From positions 94,557,376 to 94,621,375 of the forward strand of contig OY992881.1 of assembly GCA_963921405.1 (NCBI GenBank): DNA of 64,000 nucleotides. The letters run 5' to 3'. Source of the DNA: Cepaea hortensis (taxonomy: Eukaryota > Mollusca > Gastropoda > Stylommatophora > Helicidae). Of the stretch, positions 11,165-23,270 are shown in pieces. The notes beneath the pieces are model-generated. The model had not been told where the DNA came from and made no database searches. It saw nothing but the letters and a program-made list of their open reading frames with translations. Within the stretch, counting starts at the first letter, position 1. Each line of letters begins with the position of its first letter. Made by a program: the position numbers and the translations under genes.

Positions 11165-11690
11165 GGAACCTGCGAATGGTAGTTGTTAGACCCTCGCTTG
11201 TGGGCTCAGTGATCATGAGTTCGAATCCGCATAGAGGCGGGTGATTAAATCGACTTTGTCTCCTTGGCCGAACAGGTTTACAACAGTTACCAGTAACTAT
11301 TTTGGGTAGATAAAGCAGACGGCATGATATTGATATCCCCACCCAGTAAATGTCGATTGAGCATTAAAAGTATGGATTTAGCACCATATTCCTAATGTGC
11401 AGTAAATAAATGTTTGCATATCCTTTACAGGACATCGCTGTCAACATCAGCATCTTTCAGCTGATTGTTGATTTCATGGCAAGATTACTCTCAGTTTGCC
11501 ATTGCTTTCTGAGCGGCCGGCTCACATACCCCGTAAGTTACCGACGCGAATCGAACCACTGCTGATTCTCACCGTCGTCACGTTACCTATGAGAGTATAC
11601 GAGATTACGGAGAAAAGTCGCTAACCTCTAGGCCATGAAGCCGGCTAATGTGCATTAAGGCGCATAAAAGAGCCCTTTACTTACTTACAC
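11165..11690 (+). mobile_element. SINE-C, tRNA-headed SINE, interrupted by SINE-A
   Basis: A Pol III-type B box (GAGTTCGAATCC, about 11217-11228) follows a tRNA-like segment, TTAGACCCTCGCTTGTGGG. The body runs to about 11401, is split by a SINE-A insertion (11402-11644), and continues to the tail GCCCTTTACTTACTTAC at about 11672-11688. A related copy with the same tail lies at 34000-34205. I infer the start only approximately. Confidence 0.6.
11402..11644 (-). mobile_element. SINE-A copy 1
   Basis: Flanked by an exact 10-bp target duplication, CTAATGTGCA, at 11392-11401 and 11645-11654. Read on the minus strand, the head has an A-box-like TGGCCTAGAGG and a B-box-like GTTCGATTC/GGTTCGAATC. 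The body contains GCAATGGCAAACT and TCTTGCCATGAAATC, and the 3' end is GGATATGCAAACATTTATT. The A/B boxes indicate a tRNA-derived SINE transcribed by Pol III. It is inserted in SINE-C. Six further copies occur in the window. Confidence 0.9.
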
Positions 11691-12369
11691 ATCTACATAA
11701 CGCGAAAAGACAAGATCAAGTTTACTCAGAATCTGTCCCAAACTCTCATGTCAATGGGTTTCCTTGTACGTGGAAACATTCACCTCGGTGTATGTAATCA
11801 CTATATATGTAGCTTCCAGTTTACAAAATGTGAATGCTTCAGTATAACATATTGCTTACTATCTGCAAACTGTAGTAAGGCAGTAGCTAATGTGCGTGCC
11901 TATCAGTTAGGTGGTCATATGTTTGTTTCTCCATCTATGCGGCAATCTGTTTGCTTTCTTGTTCCAATTAATGTGGATTCGCAGGTCGATCCTATCTAAA
12001 ATCAGTAAAAGGAAATGTCTGGTAATCAAGGGCTGTGTGTTATTAACCACACCACTAAGGTAATTAGTCGATAAATATATGCCTGATAGCACCATATACG
12101 TAAAACACCTTAAGACGTGTAAAATGGCATGAAAGCGTCGACAAGGGCCATTTCCATTTAACTTGTATCCTGTAAATATATGACTGTAATCTTGTTTTCT
12201 GTTGTGCCCCTCGTAATGCATCAATTAAAGTCCACAAAACAACGGACAAATTATATGCCTAGTATTTAACTCAAATTGATAATATGCCCATAGCGCAACA
12301 AACTATCACCACATACGCACTATTAATTACAGCACATATTACCATATCATAATTTTACACACTTATAGA
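11691..12369. other. no feature recognised
   Basis: AT-rich sequence with short frames on both strands (for example 11748-11999 on +, and 11907-12224 on -) that overlap each other and show no domain. I see no gene, repeat or RNA here. Confidence 0.4.
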
Positions 12370-12672
12370 AAACAGAAATGTCAATGAACAAATCCTATAA
12401 GAAACAAATGAAACTGGTAAATTAATTAGAGAAATGTGACAGACAGTTAAGATATTTTAGGCATATTGTGAGTAGAAATAAATTAAAAACAACTGACACG
12501 TTTGATTGTAAAAGAGCAAGGGAAAGGCTGAGACATAACTATCCTGGTGGCTTGGCCACATGTCATAACAGAGACAACAACACAGAGTTGACCCTAAACT
12601 ATAGGAATCGGGTGAGATGACAAACCATGACTGCATACGTTTATGAGAATGGCACATGCCGATAATGATATT
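12370..12672 (+). mobile_element. LINE-B 3' relic, old
   Basis: A heavily mutated copy of the LINE-B C-terminus and 3' end. Recognisable landmarks in order are AAATGAAACTGG, GACAGTTAAGATATTTTAGG (the FFGHV region), a GRP(R)-like purine-rich segment, CTTGGCCACATG, then GGTGAGATGACAAACCATGAC and the end motif GAGAATGGCACATG. Stops occur in all frames. Confidence 0.7.
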
Positions 12673-13577
12673 AAGCAGTGCTGTCTGCAGACTACTTTTT
12701 TTTTTTTGGTGAAATACCTCAGGGCACTATTGCAAAACAATCTGCTTTCGTTGGATATTTCTAATTGGCGGACTACTACAATACATGTTTAACACAAATG
12801 ATTATACACTGTTGTGAATGGCAAAGATCTTGCTCCTAAATTTAGAATGAGTGTCCAGTTTCCGTGATCCTGCCATATCATACGCTGCGCACACAAGTTC
12901 AAAAATTCAGTTCTAAAACGTTGAGTGAGTGAGTGGCGCCTTGCAGTCTTGACAGACCAAAGTATGTGAGTTGGAATGTGGCCAAAATTCCATCACAATG
13001 TCTGGGCAGAGCTTCAGAGAATCATGTGGCGCCCAAACGACATGACCCCTCCCTCGGCCTAGTCTTGTGTATTCCAGAGGAATGGGTAACCAATACGTCT
13101 GTCACAAAGTAGGCTGCAGACGCTGGCGGCGCAGCGTCAAACCTACGAGACCTCGTCACCACGAGCTGGTGGCGAGTGGTGGCCAGACCCTGGAACCCAA
13201 GGGACCCGACTTAGAGGCGTTCAGGCAAGTCCCAGAGGTGAGGGCCTCGTACGCTCCAGTACCGTAGGACGCACATCTGTCAGTCACAAGTGTCCGGACC
13301 TTGTAAAGCGTGTACTACAGTCAGACTCCCCGCCTGACTTGTGCGGATCCCACGACCACCGGGAATAGGCCCGCCGGAGATGTCGCAGGAGATATTGCTC
13401 GTCTGTTGCGAGCAAATCTCCCGTCCTTCCACTGTGCAGATCTCGCGAATAGCGAGGATAGAATAAAGAAACGATAAAACGATCAAAGTAAAGAAACGAT
13501 ACAAGTAGTGGTATTTCAATTGCGCTTGCGTTCCCACCTATGCTACACCCTTCATGTGCCTTCACAAAGTCGGACTT

Positions 13578-13610
<33 letters not shown>

Positions 13611-14199
13611 GATTCTACCAAGCCCATTCCCTTGGCTGTGGTTTCACTAGAAACGTTTGCAAAACGTTGAGTATATTATATAAATATCAAGGTATGCTTG
13701 GCCGAAATCATTGTATAATAATTACGGAGACATTAATACTATGCTATATAATGGGCATTCTAAAGTAGTTTTACACTGTCTCCATACAGCTGATTGTCCA
13801 TGCATGTTGTCAGTAATGAACCTCACATAGCTTTTTTTTTACATTGAAATATTAATGATCACCAATGATAAGGCTGAGATATCCCCGGGAAGGTTAACCC
13901 GGTCAACAAACTCCCGCAGAAGTCGGATATTTCGGCCTAAAGGCGCAGTATCGGAGCTCTGCTATAAACAGGCACAACGCAAAAAAAAAAAAAAAGACTC
14001 CAGATGAACGCAGAAGAAGAAGACACCATGCATGTTAACACCATGTGACGTAAACTCGTGAAACAAATTGAGATACAATATTTGAGGATCGTTACGCAGT
14101 CACCCAAGAAGAAAATTACGGTTGTCGAATTAACATGCTCAGTATACCGTGGGCCATGAAGACAAAAAATGCCGACCTTCTACAAGAATTGAACATGTA
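12673..14199. other. unassigned DNA
   Basis: The section at 12900-13560 is moderately GC-rich and has overlapping frames on both strands (66 codons + at 13067, 85 and 93 codons - at 13280-13565) without any recognisable motif. The section at 13600-14199 is AT-rich with short A and T homopolymers at 13830 and 13981. No gene supported. Confidence 0.4.
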
Positions 14200-14478
14200 A
14201 TATAGTTGTCTCAGAAATAGTATCATGTTTCTGGCACTGATGCGCACCTGTTCTCTAGGCATGTTTAAGGTCATAGTGGTGTGGATAGAATAGTGATGAC
14301 AGACATGGTTGCCGGAAGGAGAGACAGGGACTGACCAGCGGGCAGATGGGCACGAGGCATTGAAGACATCTTGGGAATGCAAGAGTGCAGGGGAGCTGGC
14401 AAATATTCGAGTATCTCTTTGGTGGGTCGTGGGGCAAGCGACGTTCTGTAAAGGACCTGAAACATGATGATACATCAC
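14200..14478 (+). repeat. Repeat-X copy 1 (unclassified dispersed repeat)
   Basis: Shares an ordered series of segments with 32806-33218 and 43955-44138. These are an AGACAGGGACTGACCAGCGGGCAGATGG-like block (given here by its parts GACTGACCA and GGGCAGATGG), then GGCATTGAAGACATCTTGGG, then GCAAGCGACGTTCTGTAAAGGA near the end, and finally an ATGATG end. It has no coding capacity and no tRNA head that I can see. Confidence 0.55.
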
Positions 14479-16684
<2,206 letters not shown>

Positions 16685-17090
16685 CGATTTCCCTGTAATT
16701 GAGTTGAGTTAAGCTAAGTACCAACATCACTACAGTCAGGAAATTCCCATACGCGCTCTGTCGCCTCGTTCAACAGCCAACAAAGAGTCATACTACTAAT
16801 CGTCACCACCGCGATCTGATTGAACGTTCTCCTGGTCTTCCCTCTCATTTTAGAGATTCTTCCAGCACCCCAGCCGATCCCATGCAATATCATTCTTTCC
16901 ACATACGGATTCTCATTCTGTTCATCCGTCTTCTCCACCTGGCCCCACAGACGATCGACCACCTCTCCCCTGTCCATAGGCAATCTTCCACCAAGAGGTG
17001 CATTTCCTGCCAGCCTATCAAACTGTTCATTCCCGAGCACTCCCGTATGCCCAGGGCAAAAAAATCCATACATTTATCACAATCTGTGAC
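16685..17090 (-). mobile_element. LINE-F 3' part with RNase H remnant
   Basis: The minus-strand frame (17073 to 16714, 119 codons) begins CPGHTGVLGNEQFDRLAG, the C-terminal block of a type I RNase H domain as found in I-superfamily LINEs. It then gives a family-specific tail, CWLLNEATERVWEFPDCSDV. A homologous tail with the same order, TLRWLL then ERLWECPECCDV, lies at 61800-61890 on +, and another at 44325-44430. Only the 3' part is present, as expected for a 5'-truncated LINE. The upstream catalytic residues of RNase H are absent. Confidence 0.8.
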
Positions 17091-17129
17091 CTCTCGTTTA
17101 GTTTACTTTAGTCGACGGATCAACATCAC

Positions 17130-17496
17130 GGCACACGGGTGTAACTCATAGGTGCTCCGTTCTACTCCTAACTCAAGGCTGAGTCCGGAGAATCTCAGCT
17201 CAGTGCACGAACTCCGTTGCACCGGTGAGGATCCTGTAATACTTTGGGTAGATTTTTAATTCAAAATTTTGCCCGGGCAAGGCCTTTAGGCTACTCTTTT
17301 TCGATTTCCAACCGCCAAGGGATTTTTCTTTACATGCGGAACAATATACACGGGCGTCCGATCTCACTACCCAGAGACACGGAGACACTTTGTAAGTAGA
17401 AATCCACGTAAAAACATCCCGTCCCTCACCGGGGCTTGAACCCGGGACCTTCAGCACTCGAGGCGGACACCATACCCCGAGACCACTCAGCCCCTA
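17130..17496 (-). mobile_element. SINE-B, tRNA-headed SINE
   Basis: Read on the minus strand from about 17493, the head is tRNA-like: GGGGCTGAGTGGTCTCGGGG, then a GTCCGCCTCGAG segment, then a clear B box, CCCGGGTTCAAGCCCC, at about 17435-17450. A body follows containing TGCCCGGGCAAAATTTTGAA and ending in an ACCTATGAGTTACACCC region near 17135. The arrangement fits a tRNA-derived SINE. I see no second copy in the window, so the borders are approximate. Confidence 0.6.
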
Positions 17497-17630
17497 ATCT
17501 ATGACCTCTGAAGTGAGAAAAGCAATTCAACACAAAACATTCCTTTCTCCACCTTTGTCCAAAACATAAATAACAAATGAAACCACACTATAGCAAGTAT
17601 AGTTAGTAGGCAAAAGCTAATCACGAGCTG

Positions 17631-17653
17631 CACACACACACACACACGCGCGC

Positions 17654-17684
<31 letters not shown>

Positions 17685-17718
17685 GACACACACACTCACA
17701 CACACACACACACACACA
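17631..17718. repeat. (CA)n/(CG)n microsatellite
   Basis: CA dinucleotides interrupted by a CGCGCGCGCA / CACG block at 17647-17672, then CA again. This is potentially Z-form DNA because purine-pyrimidine alternation includes CG steps. Confidence 0.95.
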
Positions 17719-18000
17719 TTCACACGTTTGATTGGTAATCTTTTGATCTTGAGGCCGTAATAAATGCAATGTGTGGTGCAGTGGTCCCCTCTAACCATCG
17801 GAAGGCCGCTGTTACTGATTCCACCTCCATTTCCCCGCTATATGATGTGCAGGTGTCTTTACATTTAATACTTACAATGAAACATTTTCTGTTGTCCTAA
17901 GATTTAAAGTTCTCTGTAGTAGCGCCATCATCTTTTAAAGCATGATATTTTTATCCATGTCATTCGTTAAGTGTTAATAGTTTCGTGTTCATCTAGCAGG

Positions 18001-18255
18001 TTTTTTTTTTTTTTTTTTTTTTTTGCATATCCTTTACAGGACATCGCTGTCAAAATCAGCATCTTTCAGCTGATTGTTGATTTCTTGGCAAGATTACGCT
18101 CAGTAGTTTGCCATTGCTTTCTGAGCGACCGGCTCCATACTCTCATATGTCACTGGCGCGACCCGAACCGCTTCCAATTCTCGTGCGCTCACGTCAACCA
18201 CGAAAGTATTCGAGTTTGCGGAGAAAGCTGCTTACTCCTCGACCAGGGAGATCGG
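18001..18255 (-). mobile_element. SINE-A copy 2
   Basis: Flanked by an exact 11-bp duplication, CATCTAGCAGG, at 17990-18000 and 18256-18266. The element, on the minus strand, ends in a long A tail (24 T on the + strand at 18001-18024). The tRNA-like head is at the right (GACCAGGGAG and the complement of GTTCGGGTC), and the body contains GCAATGGCAAACTACTGAGC. The long homopolymer tail suggests a fairly young insertion. Confidence 0.92.
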
Positions 18256-18266
18256 CATCTAGCAGG

Positions 18267-19027
18267 TATGGTTGCTCTTTTACATACTTCAATGTTCAGC
18301 TTGAAATTTTGGATATATGATATGGTCATCGGCTGCCAACACAAAACATTCAGTTAAGCACACAGACATACCTTAGAAGTTGAAGTGGGTTCACCAGTTA
18401 GCGGAGAACACCGGTAATGGAGAAAGCTAACCCCCATGCAACAATCAGTCCACTGCACTCACTAGTAACATAAAGTCTATGGTATACCGTGGAGATCAAA
18501 GCGAGCTAACACACAAATAAAATGCATATACACACACCGATAGTGCTGTTCTTTGTGCGATTTCCAATCAAGAAGTTTCTGGGAAGGGGAATTCGTTGCG
18601 ATGTTACCTTCCCAATCTTGGAATGTAAACCTCTTGATCCATTGGCCGCTCATTTACATTCATGGCTAATTATTCTTCATATGATGAGTCATTAGTCAAA
18701 CTCTACCTCCTAATGCTCAGCAACCACTGGACTATCCTATTTACAGGTATTTTCACTCAGTTTAGCACTCAATATCTCGCTAGCATATCTTGCCCACATC
18801 TAAGAATACACATGAACCAACAGCTCCAAAGTCACTAAGGCCGTCAACATGTAAATCGTAACGTTAAAGGTAGCCTTTAGAAGACAACCAGTTCAGAACG
18901 AAAATTATAAACGGATATATCGCACCGACCGAGCTGAAAGCGGAGACAGTAATCGTATCGGGGAATAAATAACAAATGAAACCACTCTATAGCACGTATA
19001 CATAAGCAGGTAAAAGCAAATCACGAG

Positions 19028-19030
<3 letters not shown>
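18267..19030. other. no feature recognised
   Basis: Mixed-composition DNA with no frame above 70 codons outside the neighbouring SINE and microsatellite, and no repeat I can match elsewhere in the window. Confidence 0.4.
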
Positions 19031-19107
<77 letters not shown>

Positions 19108-19245
19108 AGACACACACACACCACACAACACACACACACACACACACACACAAGTGTGATTGGTAGGTCGATTGATTGGATGGTTATTGGTTGGTTGGAT
19201 GGGTGGTTCAATGGTTCGTTGGATCGGTGGTTTGTTGGCTGTGAA
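19031..19245. repeat. (AC)n microsatellite with TTGG-rich flank
   Basis: About 60 AC repeats (19031-19152) with CAGACA and CCACACAACA interruptions. A degenerate TTGG/GGTT/GATT tetranucleotide tract follows at 19155-19245. Confidence 0.95.
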
Positions 19246-19716
19246 TTCTCTGCAACACTCAGTATTGCCACTTAATGATGTCTTATTAGTTCTTGTTTGG
19301 TTATATTTTCTCTACTAGATTTACGTATGTCATTGTTAACTGACTCAGACAAATATCTCATGGTGTAAGAGTGAGTTAGGGAGAACGTTTTTTCAAAGGA
19401 TCACAAATTGGGGCACGCAGGCCCGTCTTACATTAATCCCTTCCAATCATTGACAGTTCATTCTCATAGTTCATACATTATTTATCTGTTGTGCATGTCA
19501 CATTCACCTTGTCGTGGTGGGGGAGCTTGAGTTTCTCAATGACCCTGAGAGCTATGCCGGCGGTAGCGTAGCTACCAGCAGGGCCTCCCAAGCCGGACAG
19601 GTCAAAGGGTAGAGAACAGACAAAGAGAAACACCCTGGTCCTCCAGGTTGGGGGTTGAAGCGTGGGGTTAACATCCCCACCTTTGTAAAAACCTTTCTTT
19701 GTTACGAAACAAATAC

Positions 19717-19779
19717 ATGAGCCTCGATATCGGACTGACTTATCTGGACAACGACCTTGGAACGTTAAAGGACTTTTGA
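19717..19779 (+). CDS. short upstream ORF of LINE-C (20 codons)
   Basis: The ATG at 19717-19719 is the last one before the long LINE-C ORF, and it opens a 20-codon frame ending in TGA at 19777-19779. The long ORF is in the -1 frame relative to this one and overlaps its stop (CTTTTGAGA). The long ORF has no in-frame ATG before its endonuclease core. Expression by reinitiation or by -1 slippage is therefore conceivable. The peptide itself has no recognisable domain, and its function is inference only. Confidence 0.35.
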   Translation: MSLDIGLTYLDNDLGTLKDF

Positions 19780-22691
19780 GATTTGGAACATGGAATGTAC
19801 GGACACTATATCGAGCTGGAGCGGCCGAAGAACTAACCCGGGAGCTGATTGAATATCAAATGGATATAACAGCAATTCAAGAAATAAGGTGGCCAGGAGA
19901 GGGTACTTTAGAGCAAAATGGAATGATTATAATATATGGAGGAAACACCCAAAATAAACATGAATTAGGAACAGGATTTGTCATCAAAAAAGAGTTATGG
20001 GGGAACGTTTTAAACTTTAAAGCTTTTAATGACAGGATTAGTAAATTACGAATAAAAGGTAAATGGAAAAATATAACGATGATTAATGTACATGCACCTA
20101 CTGAAGAGAAAGAAGATGATATTAAAGAAGACTTTTATAATGATCTGGAAGATGTCATAGAAGAAACCCCCAAACAGGACATCCTGATTGTGCTAGGAGA
20201 CTTCAATGCAAAAATAGGTAGAGAGCAAACTAATAAAAAAGTGGCCGGTATGGAAAGCCTACATACAACTTCAAATGATAATGGATGGAGAGTCATCAAC
20301 CTGGCAGAAGCCAAAGGACTGCAGATTAGCAGTACCAGACTACAAAGAAAGGATATACACAAACAAACTTGGAAATCATGTGACAAGAGAACCTATAATC
20401 AAATAGATCACATTTTAATTAACAACAGAAATGCATCAAACATACAGCAAGTCAGAAGTTATAGAGGAGCTGAGTGCCACAGTGACCACTTCCTCGTTGG
20501 AGCAAAATTTAAAATAAAACTTAAGAGAGCTTTCTATACTAAATTACAAAGATTACACCCGACATATAACAGAGAAAAACTGCAAGACATTACAGTCAAA
20601 GAGAAATTTACAGATGAAATAAAATGTAAACTTGAAACTCTGCAAAACCCTTTGGAGGAAAGCATTGACCAAACTTGGTTGAACATCAAGAATACAATTC
20701 AGTCTACCGCAGAAGAATGTCTCGGTGTGTTAACCACGCATAGAAAGAACAGATGGTTCAATCAAAAATGTGAAGAAGCAGTCATTAGGAAGAAGAATGC
20801 CAGACATGTATGGTTAAATAACATCAATAACATCCAAAAGGAAGAGCATTATAGAAATGAATGTAAAGAGGCTACAAAAATAGTCAGACAGCAGAAGCGA
20901 GAATATATGAATAATATAATCAAAGATATGGAAACTAATCACCAGAAAAATGAATCCAGAAAATTTTTTAAAGAACTGAAGTCAATGAAACGAGGGCACC
21001 AACAAAACACATATGGTTTAAAAGACAAAAATGGGAATATGATAAATACCAATGAGGAAATGTGCAACACATGGAAAGAATATTTTATTGAATTACTAAA
21101 TTGTGAAGCTCCAAGTAACATTTTCTCACAGGAAGAGGTTCTAACATGCGAACCACAAATTGAAGAACCTACATTTGAAGAAATCCTATATGTAATCACA
21201 CGACTTAAAAACAATAAGGCAACTGGGACTGATGGAATTGCTGCTGAATTTATAAAGGCAGGTGGCCATGCATTACATCTAAAGCTATACGAACTAATAA
21301 TAAAAATCTGGAGGACAGAAGAATTACCCCATGACTGGAAAGAGTCATTATTGATACCTATCTTTAAGAAAGGAGACAAGTTCCAATGTGGAAATTATAG
21401 AGGAATATCACTACTGTCCACAAGCTATAAGATACTATCCGCAGTATTACTAAATAGACTAAAACCATATTCAGAAGACATATTAGGTGACTACCAGGCG
21501 GGGTTTAGACAAAACAGATCAACAATAGATCAGATATTTATCTTACGACAAATAGCCGAGAAACATTGGGAATATAAAAGAGATCTCCATAACATATTTG
21601 TGGATTTTAAAAAGGCTTATGATAGTGTCCATAGGAATAGTCTATGGAATGCTATGCAGGAATTTGGAATACCAAGGAAGTTAATCAACATGACCAGACT
21701 ATGCATGGAAGATACTTATAATATAGTAACATATAAAGGCAGGAAATCAGACCCCTTCCAAATAACATCTGGCTTGAAACAGGGTGATGCACTATCGCCG
21801 CTACTCTTCAATCTGGCTCTAGAGAAAGTTGTAAGGAAGGTAAAGGAGGAATGTGATATTGGAGGAACATCCAAGCTGCTTGGTTATGCAGATGATATAG
21901 ATATTATAGGGCAAAGTGAACAAAAGACATTGGAAATATTGACTCACTTAAAGGAAAAAGCCCAACAGATGGGGCTGGTTATCAACCAAGATAAGACAGA
22001 ATATATGGTAATTTCAAGAGACGGAATGGCTAGAAACTCTGGCCACATACAAATAGATAATATGACCATTAAAAGAACGGAAACATACAAATACCTGGGT
22101 ACGATCTTCAACTGCTCCAACATCATAAGGGAAGAAATACAAACTAGAATCAACTCTGGAAATAAGATATACTATGCACTACAACATCTACTAAAATCAA
22201 AGGCGCTACCTCGTAACACCAAAATCACAATATACAAAACACTGATCAGACCAGTTGTGCTGTATGGCTCTGAAACCTGGAGTACAACGAAAGGAGACGA
22301 AGCCTTGTTACAAACCTTTGAGAACAAAATTTTAAGACGCATCTTTGGACCCATTAGGGATACACAAAGTGGAGAGTGGAAAAGAAGAAGTAACAAAGAC
22401 ATTTATGATCTGTTTAAGTCCCCGATAATCACTGGTATCATGAAGGCTAATAGACTACAATGGCTGGGGCATATAGAAAGAATGGAAGATAATAGGGAAA
22501 CAAAACTCGCTTACACTCAGGAAATAAATGACCGTAGACCCCGAGGTAGACCAAGAAGGCGGTGGAGAGATAATACATGTACAGACCTGCAAGCACTTGG
22601 AATCAACAACTGGCAAGAGAAGGTCCACCAGAGAGACGAATGGAGACGGATTGTATTTGCAGCAAAGAACCTCAATGGCTCGGAACGCTGA
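19776..22691 (+). CDS. LINE-C endonuclease-reverse transcriptase, intact
   Basis: An uninterrupted 971-codon frame. The frame is open back to a TAA at 19686-19688 but has no ATG before the conserved start of the endonuclease (FGTWNVRTLYR), and 19776 is a TTG. The AP-endonuclease domain covers about residues 1-235, with IQEIRW, VHAPTEE, VLGDFNAKIG (about 139-148) and SDHFLVGAK. RT covers about residues 470-760: GTDGIAAEFIKAGG, FVDFKKAYDSVHR, GLKQGDALSPLLFN and the catalytic GYADDIDIIG (about 703-712). The C-terminal region has RTETYKYLGTIF, LYGSETW and the RPRGRPRRRW box. Known role: nicks target DNA and copies the element RNA at the nick. This is the only apparently functional LINE ORF here. 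Confidence 0.92.
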   Translation: MRFGTWNVRTLYRAGAAEELTRELIEYQMDITAIQEIRWPGEGTLEQNGMIIIYGGNTQNKHELGTGFVIKKELWGNVLNFKAFNDRISKLRIKGKWKNITMINVHAPTEEKEDDIKEDFYNDLEDVIEETPKQDILIVLGDFNAKIGREQTNKKVAGMESLHTTSNDNGWRVINLAEAKGLQISSTRLQRKDIHKQTWKSCDKRTYNQIDHILINNRNASNIQQVRSYRGAECHSDHFLVGAKFKIKLKRAFYTKLQRLHPTYNREKLQDITVKEKFTDEIKCKLETLQNPLEESIDQTWLNIKNTIQSTAEECLGVLTTHRKNRWFNQKCEEAVIRKKNARHVWLNNINNIQKEEHYRNECKEATKIVRQQKREYMNNIIKDMETNHQKNESRKFFKELKSMKRGHQQNTYGLKDKNGNMINTNEEMCNTWKEYFIELLNCEAPSNIFSQEEVLTCEPQIEEPTFEEILYVITRLKNNKATGTDGIAAEFIKAGGHALHLKLYELIIKIWRTEELPHDWKESLLIPIFKKGDKFQCGNYRGISLLSTSYKILSAVLLNRLKPYSEDILGDYQAGFRQNRSTIDQIFILRQIAEKHWEYKRDLHNIFVDFKKAYDSVHRNSLWNAMQEFGIPRKLINMTRLCMEDTYNIVTYKGRKSDPFQITSGLKQGDALSPLLFNLALEKVVRKVKEECDIGGTSKLLGYADDIDIIGQSEQKTLEILTHLKEKAQQMGLVINQDKTEYMVISRDGMARNSGHIQIDNMTIKRTETYKYLGTIFNCSNIIREEIQTRINSGNKIYYALQHLLKSKALPRNTKITIYKTLIRPVVLYGSETWSTTKGDEALLQTFENKILRRIFGPIRDTQSGEWKRRSNKDIYDLFKSPIITGIMKANRLQWLGHIERMEDNRETKLAYTQEINDRRPRGRPRRRWRDNTCTDLQALGINNWQEKVHQRDEWRRIVFAAKNLNGSER

Positions 22692-22718
22692 AGAAGAAGA
22701 AGAAGCATGTCACATTCA

Positions 22719-23270
22719 AATAGGAAACACATTATCAAATGAATGTTGTGAACATAATACATACATTTTACCATGTTATAAGACAGGCAGGTAGGCAGGC
22801 AGACGTACACACACACACACACACAGACACACAGACATGCATACACACATACACACATGCCTACATACATACACACTAACTTCATTTAAACAAACTCTCA
22901 GTTATACATCCACTCAATAACACACCAATTCACACTCTTTCGCATACACGTATACTCACTTACAATCACAAACTCACTAAAAAAGAAATAGCGAGAGAGA
23001 ACGAACAACCGAACGATCGAATGAACGAACGAGTGTAACAGGGTAACAAATTGCTCACGCAGGCCCGTCTTACATTAGGCGCTTTCAATCAGTCATCTTT
23101 CATTCATCAAATGTGCATGTTACATTTACATAGGGAAAAAAACATTGTCAAATGGATTTAGTAAGCATAAACCATGCATATTTCGCATGATACATTCACA
23201 TTGGGAAAAAAAAACATTGTCAAATGAAAGTTGTAAACATAAGCAGTGCATATTGCAATGTAGTGAGACA
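22719..23270. repeat. duplicated segment around LINE-C target
   Basis: The sequence CGCAGGCCCGTCTTACATTA occurs at about 19419 and 23058. In the second copy it is followed by GTGCATGTTACATTTACATAGG and AAACATTGTCAAATG, which match the two sides of the LINE-C insertion (GTGCATGTCACATTCA | AATAGGAAACACATTATCAAATG). The unit TGCAT...ACATT...GGGAAAAAAAACATTGTCAAATG occurs again at about 23180-23260. A short CA run lies at 22806-22830. Confidence 0.7.

Larger units (their letters stand above)
19507..22704 (+). mobile_element. LINE-C, full-length non-LTR retrotransposon
   Basis: A 3.2-kb insertion flanked by an exact 14-bp duplication, GCATGTCACATTCA, at 19493-19506 and 22705-22718. It begins CCTTGTCGTGGTGGGGG, has a roughly 270-bp 5' region, one long endonuclease-RT ORF and an AAG-repeat tail directly after the stop codon. 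It is the best preserved LINE in the window. Single ORF, AP endonuclease, no RNase H and a trinucleotide tail suggest an RTE-like clade. A 480-bp piece of the same family lies on the minus strand at 58916-59395. Confidence 0.93.
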
